Part shown: positions 47,058-59,129 of the stretch, piece after piece
How positions within the stretch are numbered: the first letter of the stretch is position 1
How the letters are laid out: every line of letters starts with the position of its first letter
Assembly (NCBI RefSeq): GCF_000321225.1
Contig: NW_004451410.1
Location: 826,265-890,264 of the forward strand
Direction: 5' to 3'
DNA from: Odobenus rosmarus divergens
Lineage: Eukaryota > Chordata > Mammalia > Carnivora > Odobenidae
Length of the DNA: 64,000 nt
Made by a program: the position numbers and the translations under genes
The notes under the pieces: model-generated
Seen by the model: the letters and a program-made list of their open reading frames with translations, nothing else
Databases searched by the model: none
What the model was told of the DNA's origin: nothing

Positions 47058-47261
47058 TTTTAGTTTATTTACTTTAGAGAGAGAGAGCACAAGCGGGGGC
47101 GGAGCAGAGAGAGAGGGAGAGTGAGAGAGAAAGAGAATTTCAAGCAGATTCCACACTGAGTGGGGAGCCTGATGCGGGACTTGATCCCATAACCCTGACA
47201 TCATGACCTGAGCTGAAACCAAGAGTTGGACGCTTAACCGACTGAGCCACCCAGATAGCAC
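47058..47261 (-). mobile_element. CanSINE, antisense, with 10-bp TSD
   Basis: TTCATCACTT flanks at 47048-47057 and 47262-47271. The body has GATGCGGGACTTGATCCCAT and TTGGACGCTTAACCGACTGA. The last bases of the head are altered (CCCAGATAGCA instead of CCCAGGCGCC). Confidence 0.95.
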
Positions 47262-47376
47262 TTCATCACTTCCTACAAGTTTTCACTTTTGTTTTGGAGA
47301 AATCATAAGAATTACCTTGATTTTTTTTTGTATGTGGAAGTGGTATGTTCCTGATTGTTTAAATATCTGTAATAAA

Positions 47377-47599
47377 TGCTTTTTTTATTTTTAAAGATTT
47401 TATTTATTTGAGAGAGAGAGAAACTGTGAGCAGGGTGGGGGGAGGAGCAGAGGGAGAGAGAGAATCTCAAGCTGACTGCACACTTAGCATCACTGAGTGC
47501 GGAGCCCAATGTGGGGCTTGCTCTCATGACCCCGAGATTATGACCTGAGCCAAAATCAAGAGTCAGTTGCCTAATGGACTGAGCCACCCAGGCGCCCCA
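47377..47599 (-). mobile_element. CanSINE, antisense, with 12-bp TSD
   Basis: TSDs are ATCTGTAATAAA at 47365-47376 and ATCTGAAATAAA at 47600-47611, with one mismatch. The head is ACTGAGCCACCCAGGCGCCC. It lies 115 bases from the preceding CanSINE in the same orientation, and the two differ enough to be independent insertions. Confidence 0.93.
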
Positions 47600-47714
47600 A
47601 TCTGAAATAAACTTTTAAAATTAACTGTGAATGACCCCCAGGCCTTCAGTCCTGATAGGTGAGATGATCCATAGTCTCTGCATCTGGTCAAGCCAGAATT
47701 CTGTATGTTACTCA

Positions 47715-47900
47715 TTAATTGGAAGGTTCATTTGTTCCTCTGTTCTTCCATCTCTTCAACCCATGTTTCCTCAGTGCCTGACATGTTCCTGGTGTGGGAT
47801 TTAGCTGTGAACAAAGCTGGCCATGTCTCCCCTCTGATGGAGCCCCCTCACGTTCAGGAGAGTCAAAATCAACAGCAACAAAGACAGTGTAAGGGCAAAT
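47715..47900 (+). mobile_element. LINE L2/L3-type fragment, sense
   Basis: TTTCCTCAGTGCCTGACATG, GATTTAGCTGTGAACAAAGC and TGATGGAGCCCCCTCACGTT match the sense segment seen also at 27295-27450. The 144-codon frame at 47705-48139 starts in it and is not a gene. Confidence 0.6.
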
Positions 47901-48134
47901 GTTCCAAAGTAGTCACCTCTTTGGAGAAGCAGAAATCAGGGGAAGGATTGAGATTGGGGTTGGGGGAGAGTGGTTATTTTATTTTAGGTAGGGTGACTCC
48001 TGAGTCTGGTCCCTGCAAGACCTGCAGTGGCAAGGGGTGGGGGTGGGGTGCCTTGGTGCCGGTGCCCCACTTTCATGCACAGTATCCATCTCTGCAGGCC
48101 AACTTTTTTGTGTTTACAGGTTTAGTGTCTTTCC

Positions 48135-48250
48135 CCTAAGCCATGCTGTGGGCTCCACGAAGAGAGAAACAGTATCTGTTCTGTTTACCTAATATACTCC
48201 TAACACTTAAGAGTGAGTTCCTAATAAATAGTGTCTAAGAAGTGGATTAA
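48135..48250 (-). mobile_element. LINE L2 3' end, antisense
   Basis: GTGGGCTCCACGAAGAGAG, CAGTATCTGTTCTGTTTACC and AGTTCCTAATAAATAGTGTC follow the antisense L2 3' end (consensus AAGCTCCATGAGGGCAGGGA ... CAATAAATATTTG). Confidence 0.75.
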
Positions 48251-49839
48251 ATTTTTAGTTACCTTAAAATACCTAAGTATTTTAAGAAATCAGGTGGTCG
48301 TTGCCTTCTTGAGGAAGACTTCTTGTCCTTTCCCAACGATGGTGCCTTTTTAGTAGCGGTCTGATGTGACCTTCTCCTTCTGGAATGGCTGCTTTCAGGG
48401 TGGTGGGTGGCGCCTGCTCTGCCACGTGCATCTCCACATGGTCAGTGCATCTTCCTGTGACACCTTCCATCCTCCTTGCTGAACGGCTTCCTCAGTGCTT
48501 GGATTATGGCACTGGGAATGGCAAGTTAAATGAATGTTCAGAAACGGCATTAAATTCATATTTACTCGGAAAACCTTTCTAGTAAAACACATTGAAGTGT
48601 AGATACTACATTCATTTTTACTGGCACAATCTCTGTTCTTTCTAACTTTGAACAATTTTCTTTTTTTTGGCAAATTACTATTGTGCATGATGTTTTCTAA
48701 AAAAAGGCATGAGGATTTCATCATGGTGAAAGAAATAACAAAAAATCCCAAACTGGTGCGGTCTGTATTTTTTTAATATTTTTATAAGTATGTTCAAAGA
48801 TGGAGTTGCTGGTTTTGGTCATTTGGCATGAAAAATCAGTTTAAATTTATATGCTGTCAGATGATTAGTAGAAGGAAACAGTGACTTACGCTGGCTTTTA
48901 ACAGAGTTGTTTTATGGAACACAGCGGCTGCGAGGACATCACATCGTATGGTGCTCAGGCACAGAGAGGTCTGTTGCTTACCGTTTTCTAGTAGTCCCGT
49001 TAAGTTATTGCGTATTGTGGTGTGACAGCCTTTCTTCAGAATTTCTTTGTATCTTCTGTCATAAAGCCCGTTTATAACTTAATCCTGACTTCTGGCTGTA
49101 ATGGTTCTGTTTTTAAGTGAACGAGAAGCATGTTGCTTCAGGTGTATTCCTGGGACTGGTAAAGAATTGAGAATTGTGGCCAATCAGCTTTCTGTCTGTT
49201 GACCTTTTTCTTTTGGGGTCCCCTGATCAGTTTTGAAAGGGAGAGCTGGTTGCAGCCCTTTCCGGGGGAGCCTGCCCAGTGTGACGGCAGGTTCAGATCA
49301 AGCCCAGAAGTGTCTTCTCCTCCTTCGCTCGTCTGTTCTGCCAGCTTGCTGTATGGCTGCCACAACGGTAACCCCGCACGCGGCTTGATTGGTGAGGATT
49401 TACATGTGTGCTAATTAGAGTGGAATAAACGAGTGGCTGTTTGCTGCATTGCCATCAAGGGTGCCCAGATGTACACACTACATGAACATAATGTGCCCAG
49501 GCATGGCACATCAGAGTTTGTCAGCTGCATTACCTCAGCAGGCTTAGGGCCTGTCGCAGGGAATTTGCTGATCATCGTCCCTTATGATTTAGTGTCTTAC
49601 TTGGTGAAAGTGAAAGACCTCAAAACCATGTCTTGGCAACAGGATTTTTGATCCTTTAACAAAATAACAAAATATGCTTAAACTTAACTGGGAATAATGA
49701 ATAGATGACCTTAAGCAATGTATATTCAAAAGATGATTTATTATATTTTGAAATATTTTCCAGGAAAACAAATAAAATATCAAGTAAATTGGCATAATTG
49801 AATAAATTGGATTTTTAGAAATTGTATACACATCCATCT

Positions 49840-50500
49840 TTTAGGTTGAATGAAGCCATGTTAGAACCATCCACGCGTATGTCTGACGAAAGATGGAGCA
49901 CGGAATGATTCCATGTAAATTTCAGAAACATACTTCTCTAGAACTTAAACTTTACTGTGCATAAAATGTCTCTATGTGTGTTTAGAAATCTGCAATATAT
50001 CTTCTTTGTAAATTTACAATTAATATTCAAAATCCCCTGTGTTGCATGTATGCACAAAATCTGTACTATCTGATTACTTTGACAAGTAATTTTGTAGTTA
50101 CATGTTCATAATATTGATAATGTATTAATGTACAATGATTAAATGGTTAAGCTGCCACATTAAAGTTATGAGCAGGAACATTTATCCAGCACAGCGAGGT
50201 AGGAACAAAGCCTGTCCGTTCACAGATGGCGTTATTCAATCTCTCTGTCACTCTGCAGTGTTAGCCTGAGAGCATTGATTCTTAGCTTTGATACTGGGTT
50301 GCACCTGAGTGACCCAATACAGTTCAGTGATAAGGTTAAGTTAATTACTGGATCCGGGCTATGCAGCTTCCACATGATTACTGCGGAGAAAGATTTTGAT
50401 GCCTTTTGCTTTAATTAAGCAAAAGGGAATGAACAGATATAATTGGGTTTTGAAATAATCCTGTCACTATCAACAAGCATCCCGTGTTTCCTCTAACTTT
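49840..50500. promoter_or_regulatory. Candidate conserved enhancer-like element
   Basis: Repeat-free sequence with retained CpGs, many homeodomain-type TAAT/ATTA cores, and the perfect inverted repeat at 50402-50426. The texture resembles deeply conserved developmental enhancers. This is a judgement from composition and motif density, not from alignment. Confidence 0.3.
50402..50426. repeat. Perfect 10-bp inverted repeat around a TAATT centre
   Basis: CCTTTTGCTT (50402-50411) and AAGCAAAAGG (50417-50426) are exact inverted copies flanking TAATT. The centre reads TTTAATTAA, a homeodomain dimer-type core. It could be a palindromic protein-binding site or a small hairpin. Confidence 0.9.
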
Positions 50501-51854
50501 GTTATATGTATTTCTAGAGGCAAAATTCTGTGGGGGAATGAAGTTTTTCCATTATTGTCTCCACTGAAATGTTACTACTATATTAACATTAATAATGTGG
50601 ACATAGGAACAGTTCTGATAGTATATTTTAAAGGAATTTTGACCTGAAAAAGTCCGTTTGTAACTTTTGTTCAAAAAGATAATTATTTTGTTTAGTCATA
50701 TAAAGATACTAAATATGTAATTGTCACTACAGTTTCTCCCCTTTCATTTGTGATATATTTTTCACTCAGTTCTTAACTAGGGCAGATAAATTTTAACTTT
50801 AAAAAGTTTACCACAATATTTAAGCTCTCAGGGTTTTTGCACATTATCTCTATTTATTGATTTGATTAATCCTGTAGAGCTTACACAAATTAGTAGAAAA
50901 GTAAAAACGAAGAAATGCTGTAAACTTTTCATTTTTTCCTCATGTAGGAGTATTCTTATTTTTAACACTTTCTATTTAAAATTCTAATGAATTCAGATTT
51001 CTCTTACTGTTTGAGTAGAAATGTAGGATTACACATTTTTTTCGTGTATTTTTTCTAATGAGCATATCTAAAATATGTGACTAGTGTAGTTTGGGAAAAT
51101 GTTATGTTTTTACTGAGTTTAGGTTTTCCCCCCTCTCTCCTTAATAGGTGCCGTTCCTTTTCCCACAGCTGTGGGGACGCTGTGAGGACAGGACAGCACT
51201 CCCACGTGGGCTGATGCACCGTGCATTTGTAACTGTGGCCCTGGCCCCAGCAGCCCACTTCTCTGGGTGTCATTGAAACACTTTGTAATATTTCTCTAAA
51301 TATCCCTCACAGTGATGCTAGAGGCAGATGATGTAATCAGAATGCTTTATAAGCAGTAGAGAGCTCTAAGTTTTAGTAGTTTGTTCTTATTACCTGGTAC
51401 CTGCTTCGAAGTTGACAAAGTGAGCGAATCAATGTCTTTGATTTTTGCCCTCTGCATTTTAAGTAAATAAGTGAGCCTGAGTGGAGAATGCAAACATAGT
51501 CTCTGCAAGCAAAGGTGAGAGTAATCAAACTTAGTCTGCCTATGAAGTCATAGTTACAGGTAGTCACATTAGCCTGTGACTAATTCTTCATTTTACTAGC
51601 TGGTTGGAAAGCGTCTTTTAAAGTAAGACTCTGGTTATTTTTTCTAGTGTCCTGTCAGAATGAGACAATAGTTTAAAATGAATGATGGGTTGTCTCTATC
51701 CATTGTCCATGGACCTTGTTTCCTAGGGAGGGGATACAAAACTTCAAAATTAAATTTAGATTTTAATTAGTATCCACTTTTAATCTGGGTTATTTTGATT
51801 TGTAGAATGATGCAACCCTTCTTTCCTCTTGCCCCCCCTCCTCCCTGCCCTAAT

Positions 51855-52262
51855 ATAAATGATGGCCACATCCTAATCCCCGGAACCTGTGATTGTATTC
51901 TGTTACTTGGCAGTGCGGAGATAAGGTTTCAGTGAAACTCAGGGTTGCTGTCGGTTTACCTTAAATAGGGAGATTATGGTGGATTCGGGGTGAGCCCAAT
52001 GTAATCACAGGGGTCCTTGCATGTGGGGGTGGCCAGAAGAGGAGGTCATGGGACATAATGTAAGAAGGACACCCCCACCGTTGCTGGCTTTGACAATGGA
52101 GGAAGGGGCCCCGAGCCAACAAAAGTGGGTGGCCTCAATAGGTATCCTCCCCTAGATTCCCCAGTAATGGTTCTTCTGAAGTATGGATCTGGGAGATAAG
52201 ACATTTGTATTGTCTTAAGCCACTACATTTGTTACAATTTGTTACAGCAGTCCTAATACAGT
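51855..52262 (+). mobile_element. MaLR LTR relic (MLT1/MST-like), sense
   Basis: CATCCTAATCCCCGGAACCT, GTGAGCCCAATGTAATCACA, GGAGGAAGGGGCCCCGAGCC, GTCTTAAGCCACTACATTTG and GTTACAGCAGTCCTAATACA match the same LTR type as 14037-14512, in the opposite orientation. The copy ends with the expected TAATACA-like terminus. Solo relic without coding sequence. Confidence 0.8.
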
Positions 52263-52489
52263 TATTTATACTCCAAAGCAAAGTGATCCGTTAACATTTA
52301 CTTATAAATCTTTTTATTAAAGATTTAAAACATTTTATTAATGTTTATTTAATTCTGATTTTTACTGTAATCTTCAGGAGAACCCATGGCATGTGATTTG
52401 GCCCTGCGTGCTTTACATATGTCTTGGTCATTTTCTAGCTAGTGTTCTGCAGCCTTGTGTTGGACACCTTTAGAATGTGGTTATTAGTG

Positions 52490-52660
52490 AAGTGATGTAG
52501 TTACAGTTAGAAGTCTTGGGTTCATGTTCCAGCTTCTACATCTTAGTCATAGGAAAATGCCCTTCGTTTCTTTACCTCAAAGTGGGGCAATGATGTGTCT
52601 TTTGAGTAGGTGATCAGATAGAGTATGTGTTATGTGGCTTAGGAACTATAACACGCTGTC
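52490..52660 (+). mobile_element. MIR SINE relic, sense
   Basis: TCTTGGGTTCATGTTCCAGC, TTTCTTTACCTCAAAGTGGG and GGCAATGATGTGTC follow MIR sense order. Diverged. Confidence 0.65.
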
Positions 52661-55600
52661 TCTGCACACGTTGTTTTTAAGATCACATGTTTCATTTTAG
52701 CCTCAGCATGTGACATATGAGAGTTCTGCACAGCGGTGGTTAGGAATACGGATTCTCGATCTTGCGGAGCTGGCAGAACTTTCCTTGCTGCCATGTTGGT
52801 TTTGCCTTTACTTGGAAAACCAGAGAGATGCTACCTTCCTTGTCTTCAGTCTCATTTGTATGACTGATTCAGAATTGGGAGTGTTAGCTGTTAGTTTGCT
52901 ACTTTTCTTTTTCATTCTTGTCAAACATTTTAAGTTTAAAGAAAATGATTATTTTCCATTTATATAATTCTTCCAAATGTTCAGTTCATTTAAAATTAAT
53001 AACGTTATTGAGCAGTGGCTGTCCTGGGCACGAAAAGGAATCCATCCCAGTCCATGCCCTGTAATCGTCAGTATCACCAGCAGTCAATCCCAGGATACTG
53101 GCTGAAACAGAACCATATCCATACCAGAGGTACATGGCACGCTAGCTGACTTGGCCTGGGGAAGTCACAGGAAATATCACCGAAACACTGAAGACACATG
53201 GGGGTTTTCTGTGTGCATAGAGGGGACAAGGTGGCAGGAGGGAAGGCATAGCTGTTTGAGAACCCGTCGTCAGCAGCCCAGTGTGGAGGGCCTGAAGGAG
53301 AGAGAAGCCCAAAGAGGAAGACTGTGGAGACTGAGTGCTTTACTTAGTACTTTTCCCTGTAGTTGTGGGGAAGCCATCAGAGTTGTCAGATCTCCTACCC
53401 CCTGGGGTTTGTATGTGAGGCACCCACTTCGATAACTGAGGCTTGTCTGTGGAGGCCGTTGGAGGGGGCTGTCCCTCTGGAGCCATCCCCAGGGGCTGGA
53501 GTTGAAAGCTCTCTAGAAGGCACTGGGAACAGAGTACAGGGCAGGAGGGGAGGTACATTTTTGATGTGGAAAGGACAGGCTTGAGGGCCCAACAGAAGGA
53601 GGAGGTGGGTGAAAGAGGAACTGAGAAGAATCTAGAGGACTGACTTGGAGTAGTCAGCCGACAGACTAGCTCCACCGAAGCAGGCTTTGGAGAGGAGAGC
53701 TTAAGAGGAGAGCTTAAGTCTTTATTAAAAGACCAACAACAAAGTTGTTGGTTCTAGTGAGTGTTTGCTGTGTGTGGTTCATCCAGGAAGAGGTGCTGAG
53801 ATGAGGAGAAGGTAGGGAGTGGAGATGCATGCGGTGAGTTGGCCGCGGATCACCCTAAATGACTAACGGAGACCATTGAGGAAGTTCAGGGCTGAGCCAG
53901 GAACATGGAGGCAGGTCCCTGGGCCCCAGCAGGTTCCTGCTTAGTGTGTGGCCAGAATGACACCTGAAAGGTCTGTCGTTCCTTCTGAAATAGCAGGGGG
54001 CAGGACATGGAGGACTTCATAGCCCAGATGTGTGCTCTGTGTTGATGGCACGCCCACCGTCTGTGCTTAGGTTTCTCATCCTGGGCAGTCAGTCTCTGGG
54101 TTGGTGTTCTCCAAGCGCACTTGCAAGCGTAAAACTTCATACCATCTATTTTATTCCATATTAGGTAAAAAACATTAGGGATTTGAAATAAAAGATCTCT
54201 ATGATTCTCAAAATTCTAAGACTTTTTATCACATTAAGTCTTGAATATATGTTCAATTAACACTCTCACAAACCCCTTCAGATCAGGAATTGACATGGGG
54301 ACAATGTTGTACATTAAAAAAATCAGTCCCATTATATTTTTGCTAAAATCCCGAGAAAAGCTTACTAGGTTTCCCTGATGCTTCTTTTATGTAATGCAAT
54401 GAAATTTTATATTATATGTACATTATCATGTGATTAAAACATATTTTCAGTTAGATTTTAAGTCACTAAGTAAAAGAGATTTTAATAAACACACATACGA
54501 AATAGCTGTTTTTCAGACACCCTTCTCCAGTAAGCATGTTTGACTTAGGCATTTGGGAAATGTGGCTCAGCTTGTTTTGTCCTGATATGTTAACATTCAT
54601 CATGAAATAGCTCTTTGGGCTTTAATGTGGGGGAGGTTTATTAAAAGAAATGTCCTCCTGCTCTGTCTTTTAATGAATGAAACAAAACATAATAGCTCCC
54701 AAATTTTGTAGTATTTATAGAGAGAGCCTATATTATAGGGAATAGCTTATGTTTTAACAGTGCATGATATCCTACTGTTTTATTACTATTGGGTATGTGA
54801 CAGTGATGGTCACTGCATATATTTTAAATTTAGAACAATTTACACCTTGCAGATAAATTATTGTGCAATAGCCATTTCTTTTAAGTGACAGTTATAGGAC
54901 TTATCCTTTGAATACTATGTTTCGCATAATAAAGCAGAAGTAAAAGTAATGATCAAAAGACTAAGGTTGGTATGTGACATTTCCTAAAAGGCTTGAAATA
55001 ACTTGGCATTGTATATTAACATTCAGAAAACACCGTCATGCCTCAACACATTAAGCTTCTTATGTATTTCGGCTGAGGTGGTGATTTTTACTTTTGGACA
55101 TATTCTAGAAAAGCTATTTGAAAAGTTAACTTTCTCACACCAGCTGAAGCCTTTAAAAGAATTTGATTAGTTTATTATAAGAATATTCTCTTGCCTCTTT
55201 TTAATAAGATAGGATAATCATAAGCAGTAGCTTCATTTATTGTTGGAAAAAGTATAATTGCAAAAATTAACTTGTCATACACCACAGCTCAGCAAAGTAA
55301 CTTTCGTATAAGTCCATGGTCACAGTATGTTTTTGCAATTCAGCATCTGGCTCTGTGGGATACTGATGGCTTCTACGAAGAAAAGTACCAGGGTGAGCAA
55401 TTAAATGCAAAATGACAGCATAAAATATGATCATTATGGTTATACAAAAGACACATTTATGAATTTTGCAGATAACTGTCATTTTTCTGCTCATATTTTC
55501 TCTTGCTTTGTTAGCTTAATAATTTTCATACAGTTTATTTTTTTTCTTTTAAAAAAGTGAATAGCACCATTTTATTATCCTGGCACTTGTTTATATGTCT

Positions 55601-56155
55601 TTTTTGTTTGTCAGTTGTGAAGATTAATGATAACTCTTTCACTGTCTTTTGACACAATACTTTCAACTTTATTTCAAAATTGAAGAATTTAAAAAAAGTA
55701 CATAGCAGTTGTATTATAAGAGTAAAATTTCTTACGATTATTCAGTATTTTATTATATGCGCATTGAATACTGTTCACCACCTGGAAATAAGGTTTGCCA
55801 GTAGTTTCCTCATAGTATCAGGGAGTGTTTTGAAGTATTTTTCGCAGCATCAACTCTTCGATTTGGTAGAGGGTAAACCAGTGTTGATGTAAGGAGTCTC
55901 TTATGGGATGTGTGGGAAGTTGTATTTCCTTTGCTTTTACTTGCAAAATGTATTCTGCATACAGTGAAACCTCTGGCCATTGTGAGGAGGGGTCACTCTG
56001 GAGGCAAGCTCCCTTGGGACCCCAGAGCGCCCCATTGCCCCCCCGTCCTGCTCCCCTGCCTGCCCTGCCAGCCTTGCATCTCACCTCCTTCACACAGACC
56101 TACCTGTGAACCACTCACCTTCACCACTCCTGTCTCAGATCCTGCTCGCTTATTT
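52661..56155. other. Mostly unique non-coding DNA with faint L2-like patches
   Basis: The sections 53000-53300 and 53780-54080 are GC-richer and have an L2-like flavour (GTTATTGAGCAGTGGCTGTC, GTCACAGGAAATATC), too weak for a firm call. 54150-55880 is AT-rich and repeat-free. Overlapping frames of 65-111 codons at 53150-53675 lie on both strands and lack recognisable domains. Confidence 0.45.
53691..53752. repeat. 13-bp tandem pair followed by a 9-bp hairpin
   Basis: AGAGGAGAGCTTA is repeated at 53691-53703 and 53704-53716. Shortly after, ACCAACAAC (53732-53740), loop AAA and GTTGTTGGT (53744-53752) form a perfect stem. It is not followed by a T run and is not a pol III terminator. Confidence 0.85.
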
Positions 56156-56159
56156 TCTT

Positions 56160-56380
56160 TTACTTCTGTAGTACCCGTTTCCCGAGATCTTTTTTAACCA
56201 TTTGGCTAAATTCAGCCTGAACTTGAAGTTGTAGTTCAAACTCTCCCCTTTCTGGGAAGACTTTGGTAGTCTCCACAGTCAACGGGAACTTCCCTCTCTG
56301 TGCTCCTCTGGTATATTTTGGGTCTTTATCATTGTTATTATCAAAATATGCTTTGCAGACAGAGCATAGCTTATGTTTCT
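56160..56380 (-). mobile_element. LINE L2 fragment, antisense (tentative)
   Basis: TTCTGGGAAGACTTTGGTAG, TTCCCTCTCTGTGCTCCTCT and GACAGAGCATAGCTTATGTT resemble the antisense L2 3' region. Diverged. Confidence 0.45.
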
Positions 56381-56399
56381 TCATTAAAAAAAATCATAT

Positions 56400-58435
56400 T
56401 TATGGAAACCCGGCTCCTTGCTGGTTATTATTGTGCTGGGCTCTGGGATATGGTGGTGAAAGTTTATTTCTGCTGTGCAAGACCATCACATAGTCTGTTC
56501 AGGTGCGGTGTGGTCAGAACGGTGGTGAGGGCACTGGGTGTATGGGAACGCCCGGCAGAGCACTGATCCCGCCTCAGGGTCTCCAGGAGGAGGCTGGGAG
56601 GAGGGAGCACAGTTGAGACCCCACCCAGGACAGAAGACCACAGCCACAGAGCACCTGTGGGCCGCCTCTGCCAATGCTCACTAAATCACTGAGGATTTAC
56701 CTCCCACAGCGTCTTTTTTTTTTTTTTTGAAAAATTTTTGGTAATTTAATCATTTTACATGAGAATCTTTGAAGAATTAACTTTTTAGTTTTTGGCTTTT
56801 GGAACCTTTGTATAACATGATTTAATATTGTCTCAGTAACCCGGCATTATTATTTTGTATATTTCCGTGTTGGGCTCTAAGAAATCATGTCCTGTAGGCA
56901 TTTTGACCTGGAGAAGTGTGTATTTAAACACCTGAATTATCCCTGATTTCTTTTAAGTTTTTCTTTCTGCTATTTCTAGTTTTTCTTCCCCTTTCCCGTT
57001 TGACTGTTATCAGCGATGTTGTCAGTAGCAGCGTGAGGACTGTCCATCATTTGCCATCAGTAAGAAGGCTATGACTCAGGTTTGTGGAGGTATCTCCATA
57101 AATGACTCAGGTATCAGGAGGGGGTGATGATGGGTCTGAAGAAAAACTCAGAGACTTGTCTTCAGTCCCACTACCTCAATTCAGACATTGTCTTTAAATG
57201 TATATTTTCTGCTCGCAGCCCTTTTGGCCGGTTTCTTATTTTTAGCTAAGACTTGGTGGGTGATGTTGGTGCCTTGATGAGTTTTTGATAGCTGGGTTGT
57301 TAATTTTCCCTCTGTCTCGATTCAGGTCGTTTTGTTTTCATTGTTCTCCTGACATGGTCTGTCCTGTTTTGTCTTACTGCAGAAATACTCTCAGATTGTT
57401 TATTAAGTTTTGCGAATCGTAATAGACAAGGCTTGTTTTACCCATTTGTTCTTGTAAGCCTTGTTTCAATGATAGTATCACAGCAGGTATTTTTTATTGT
57501 GATCAATTTTGAATAAAGTAGATCAGTTTTATTCATTATGGATTGTATTTATTAATGGAATCAGGTTCATAAATGATGAGTGTAGGAATGAGTGCTACCC
57601 TGTGAATTAATTGCTCTGTTTGTTTCACAGTAAGACAACACTAGGACAGTATCGTGCATATGTCAGTGTGTATATTTAAATACAAAGAGATATGCTGTCT
57701 TTTAAAAACATGTACTTGTGTGTGTATGTACGTATTTTTTAGCATTTCCAGATCGGCCCAGGTAATTCTAATCTAACCTTTTTCACCAGAGTTTTAAGTG
57801 TGTAAAAATTCTGTATCAAAATAGCAGTTGAAATGCAGTCATTCTGTTTCATAGTGCAATTACTTATTGTGACAATTCCTATTTAGGAAGAGTCTTTTTC
57901 ATCAGCATTGCTTTGGACAGAAAGATTGTAAGTCTAGACTGTACTTTGAGTCTGTTAGGCAGTGACACTTTTTTTCTACTTAAGTGTTAGAATAGCTTTG
58001 CATTCTGTGATTCTGTGGAGAACAGAGACATGAAATATTCAAGATGAATCAGACAATAAAATTTACTTATTTTCCATATGATGACAGGGTCTGCTTTCAG
58101 TAATAAAACTGCATTATGTATACATATCTTGAGATATGAGGTCATTTTTTTATATAGTCATAATTATATAATTTGTTTATGTGACTGGTTTTTATAGTAA
58201 AGCCTGTTAAGGTTTTATCCCCTTATACTCAGTACAAATTTAAGGTTCAAAACAAACAAATTAAAAGAAACAAAGCTAGAGATCTTTAAGAAAGTGTTAC
58301 TTGTCTATATTTATAAATTTTCCTCACCATGTAAATGTTCTTACTTACTTTTAAGCAGGTGTGTAAGGCTTATTTACTTTAAAACCTTTGTTTGTTCATT
58401 CACTAATTCTTCCTATTTGCTTATTTCTTTCCTCA
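56400..58435. other. Unique AT-rich non-coding DNA
   Basis: Contains a T16 run at about 56715 and the AP-1 pair listed separately. A CpG-containing patch at 56500-56660 yields short overlapping frames on both strands. No exon or repeat is firmly recognised. Confidence 0.45.
57072..57109. promoter_or_regulatory. Pair of AP-1 sites 31 bp apart
   Basis: TGACTCA occurs at 57072-57078 and 57103-57109, each within the direct repeat ATGACTCAGGT. The 31-base spacing is close to three helical turns, placing both sites on the same DNA face. Function is inferred. Confidence 0.4.
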
Positions 58436-58439
58436 GCAA

Positions 58440-58780
58440 CTTTATTGCAGAATCATTTTAGTACAGAAAGTGGCATCCATTTAAAGTGTCCAGTTGGGTG
58501 TGTTTTGACAGTTCTCTGTACCTCTGAAGACATTGACAGAACTATGATAAAAGAACATTTCTGTCACCCCCTCTGTATCCGTGGGCCACTTTGTAGCCCA
58601 CCACCCCTTCCTGGCTGCCACAGGAAGCCAGGGACCTGCTTTTTGTCACTGTAAATTAATTTGCTATATGGTTTCATATGGACTCCTATGTAAGTCTTTA
58701 TGTGGACATAGGTTTTCATTTCTCAGGCGCGGTTACTTAGGACGGGAATGACTGGGGTGTGCAGTGACTCTGGGCTTCAC
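58440..58780 (-). mobile_element. L1M 3' UTR fragment, antisense
   Basis: CATTTAAAGTGTCCAGTTGG, AAGAACATTTCTGTCACCCC, CCTTCCTGGCTGCCACAGG and TGTGGACATAGGTTTTCATT follow antisense L1M 3'-UTR order. The 88-codon frame at 58388-58654 is a chance frame through it. Confidence 0.7.
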
Positions 58781-58984
58781 TCTTTTACAAGCCACCATGG
58801 AGTCTTCTGTCTCCCTCAGCCGTGCCCTGTACTCACAGCCCTTAGTGTGTAGGCCTGGCACAGTGTTTGCTGAGATTTACATTCACACTATTTTAAATGG
58901 AAATGTGGGTTGTTAATATTTACAAATGTAATTGATCTTTGTTAATTTTTGTCCTATGAATTTCCTAAATTCACTCATTTGTTA

Positions 58985-59033
58985 TAGCGTGTGTGTGTGT
59001 TTATATGTATGTATATATGGGTATATGCATGTA
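58985..59033. repeat. (TG)n/(TATG)n microsatellite
   Basis: About seven TG units followed by TATG/TATA units. Imperfect. Confidence 0.8.
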
Positions 59034-59129
59034 TCCTAGCCTAAGGGTTTTTTTTTATTTAAATCACATTTTCTATGAATGGCAATAGTTTTACTTGTAT
59101 TTTTCTAGTATTTATGTCTTCACTTTTTT

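Larger units (their letters stand above)
48251..51850. other. Repeat-poor unique stretch, candidate conserved non-coding DNA
   Basis: 3.6 kb with no recognisable transposon. The section 48900-49640 carries more CpGs than expected for the region (for example TAACCCCGCACGCGGCTTGA at about 49370) and an inverted CCAAT. A 72-codon frame lies at 49433-49651 but has no recognisable domain. Absence of repeats is compatible with constraint; this is not shown. Confidence 0.45.

Noticed and set aside
48034..48048. G-quadruplex candidate GGGGTGGGGGTGGGG
   Set aside because: Only three G runs of three or more are present within normal loop lengths. The C-rich runs at 15665-15681 and 43840-43857 fail in the same way.
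47705..48139. 144-codon + frame, the longest in the window
   Set aside because: It begins in an L2/L3 relic and continues into unplaced DNA; composition and content do not look coding.
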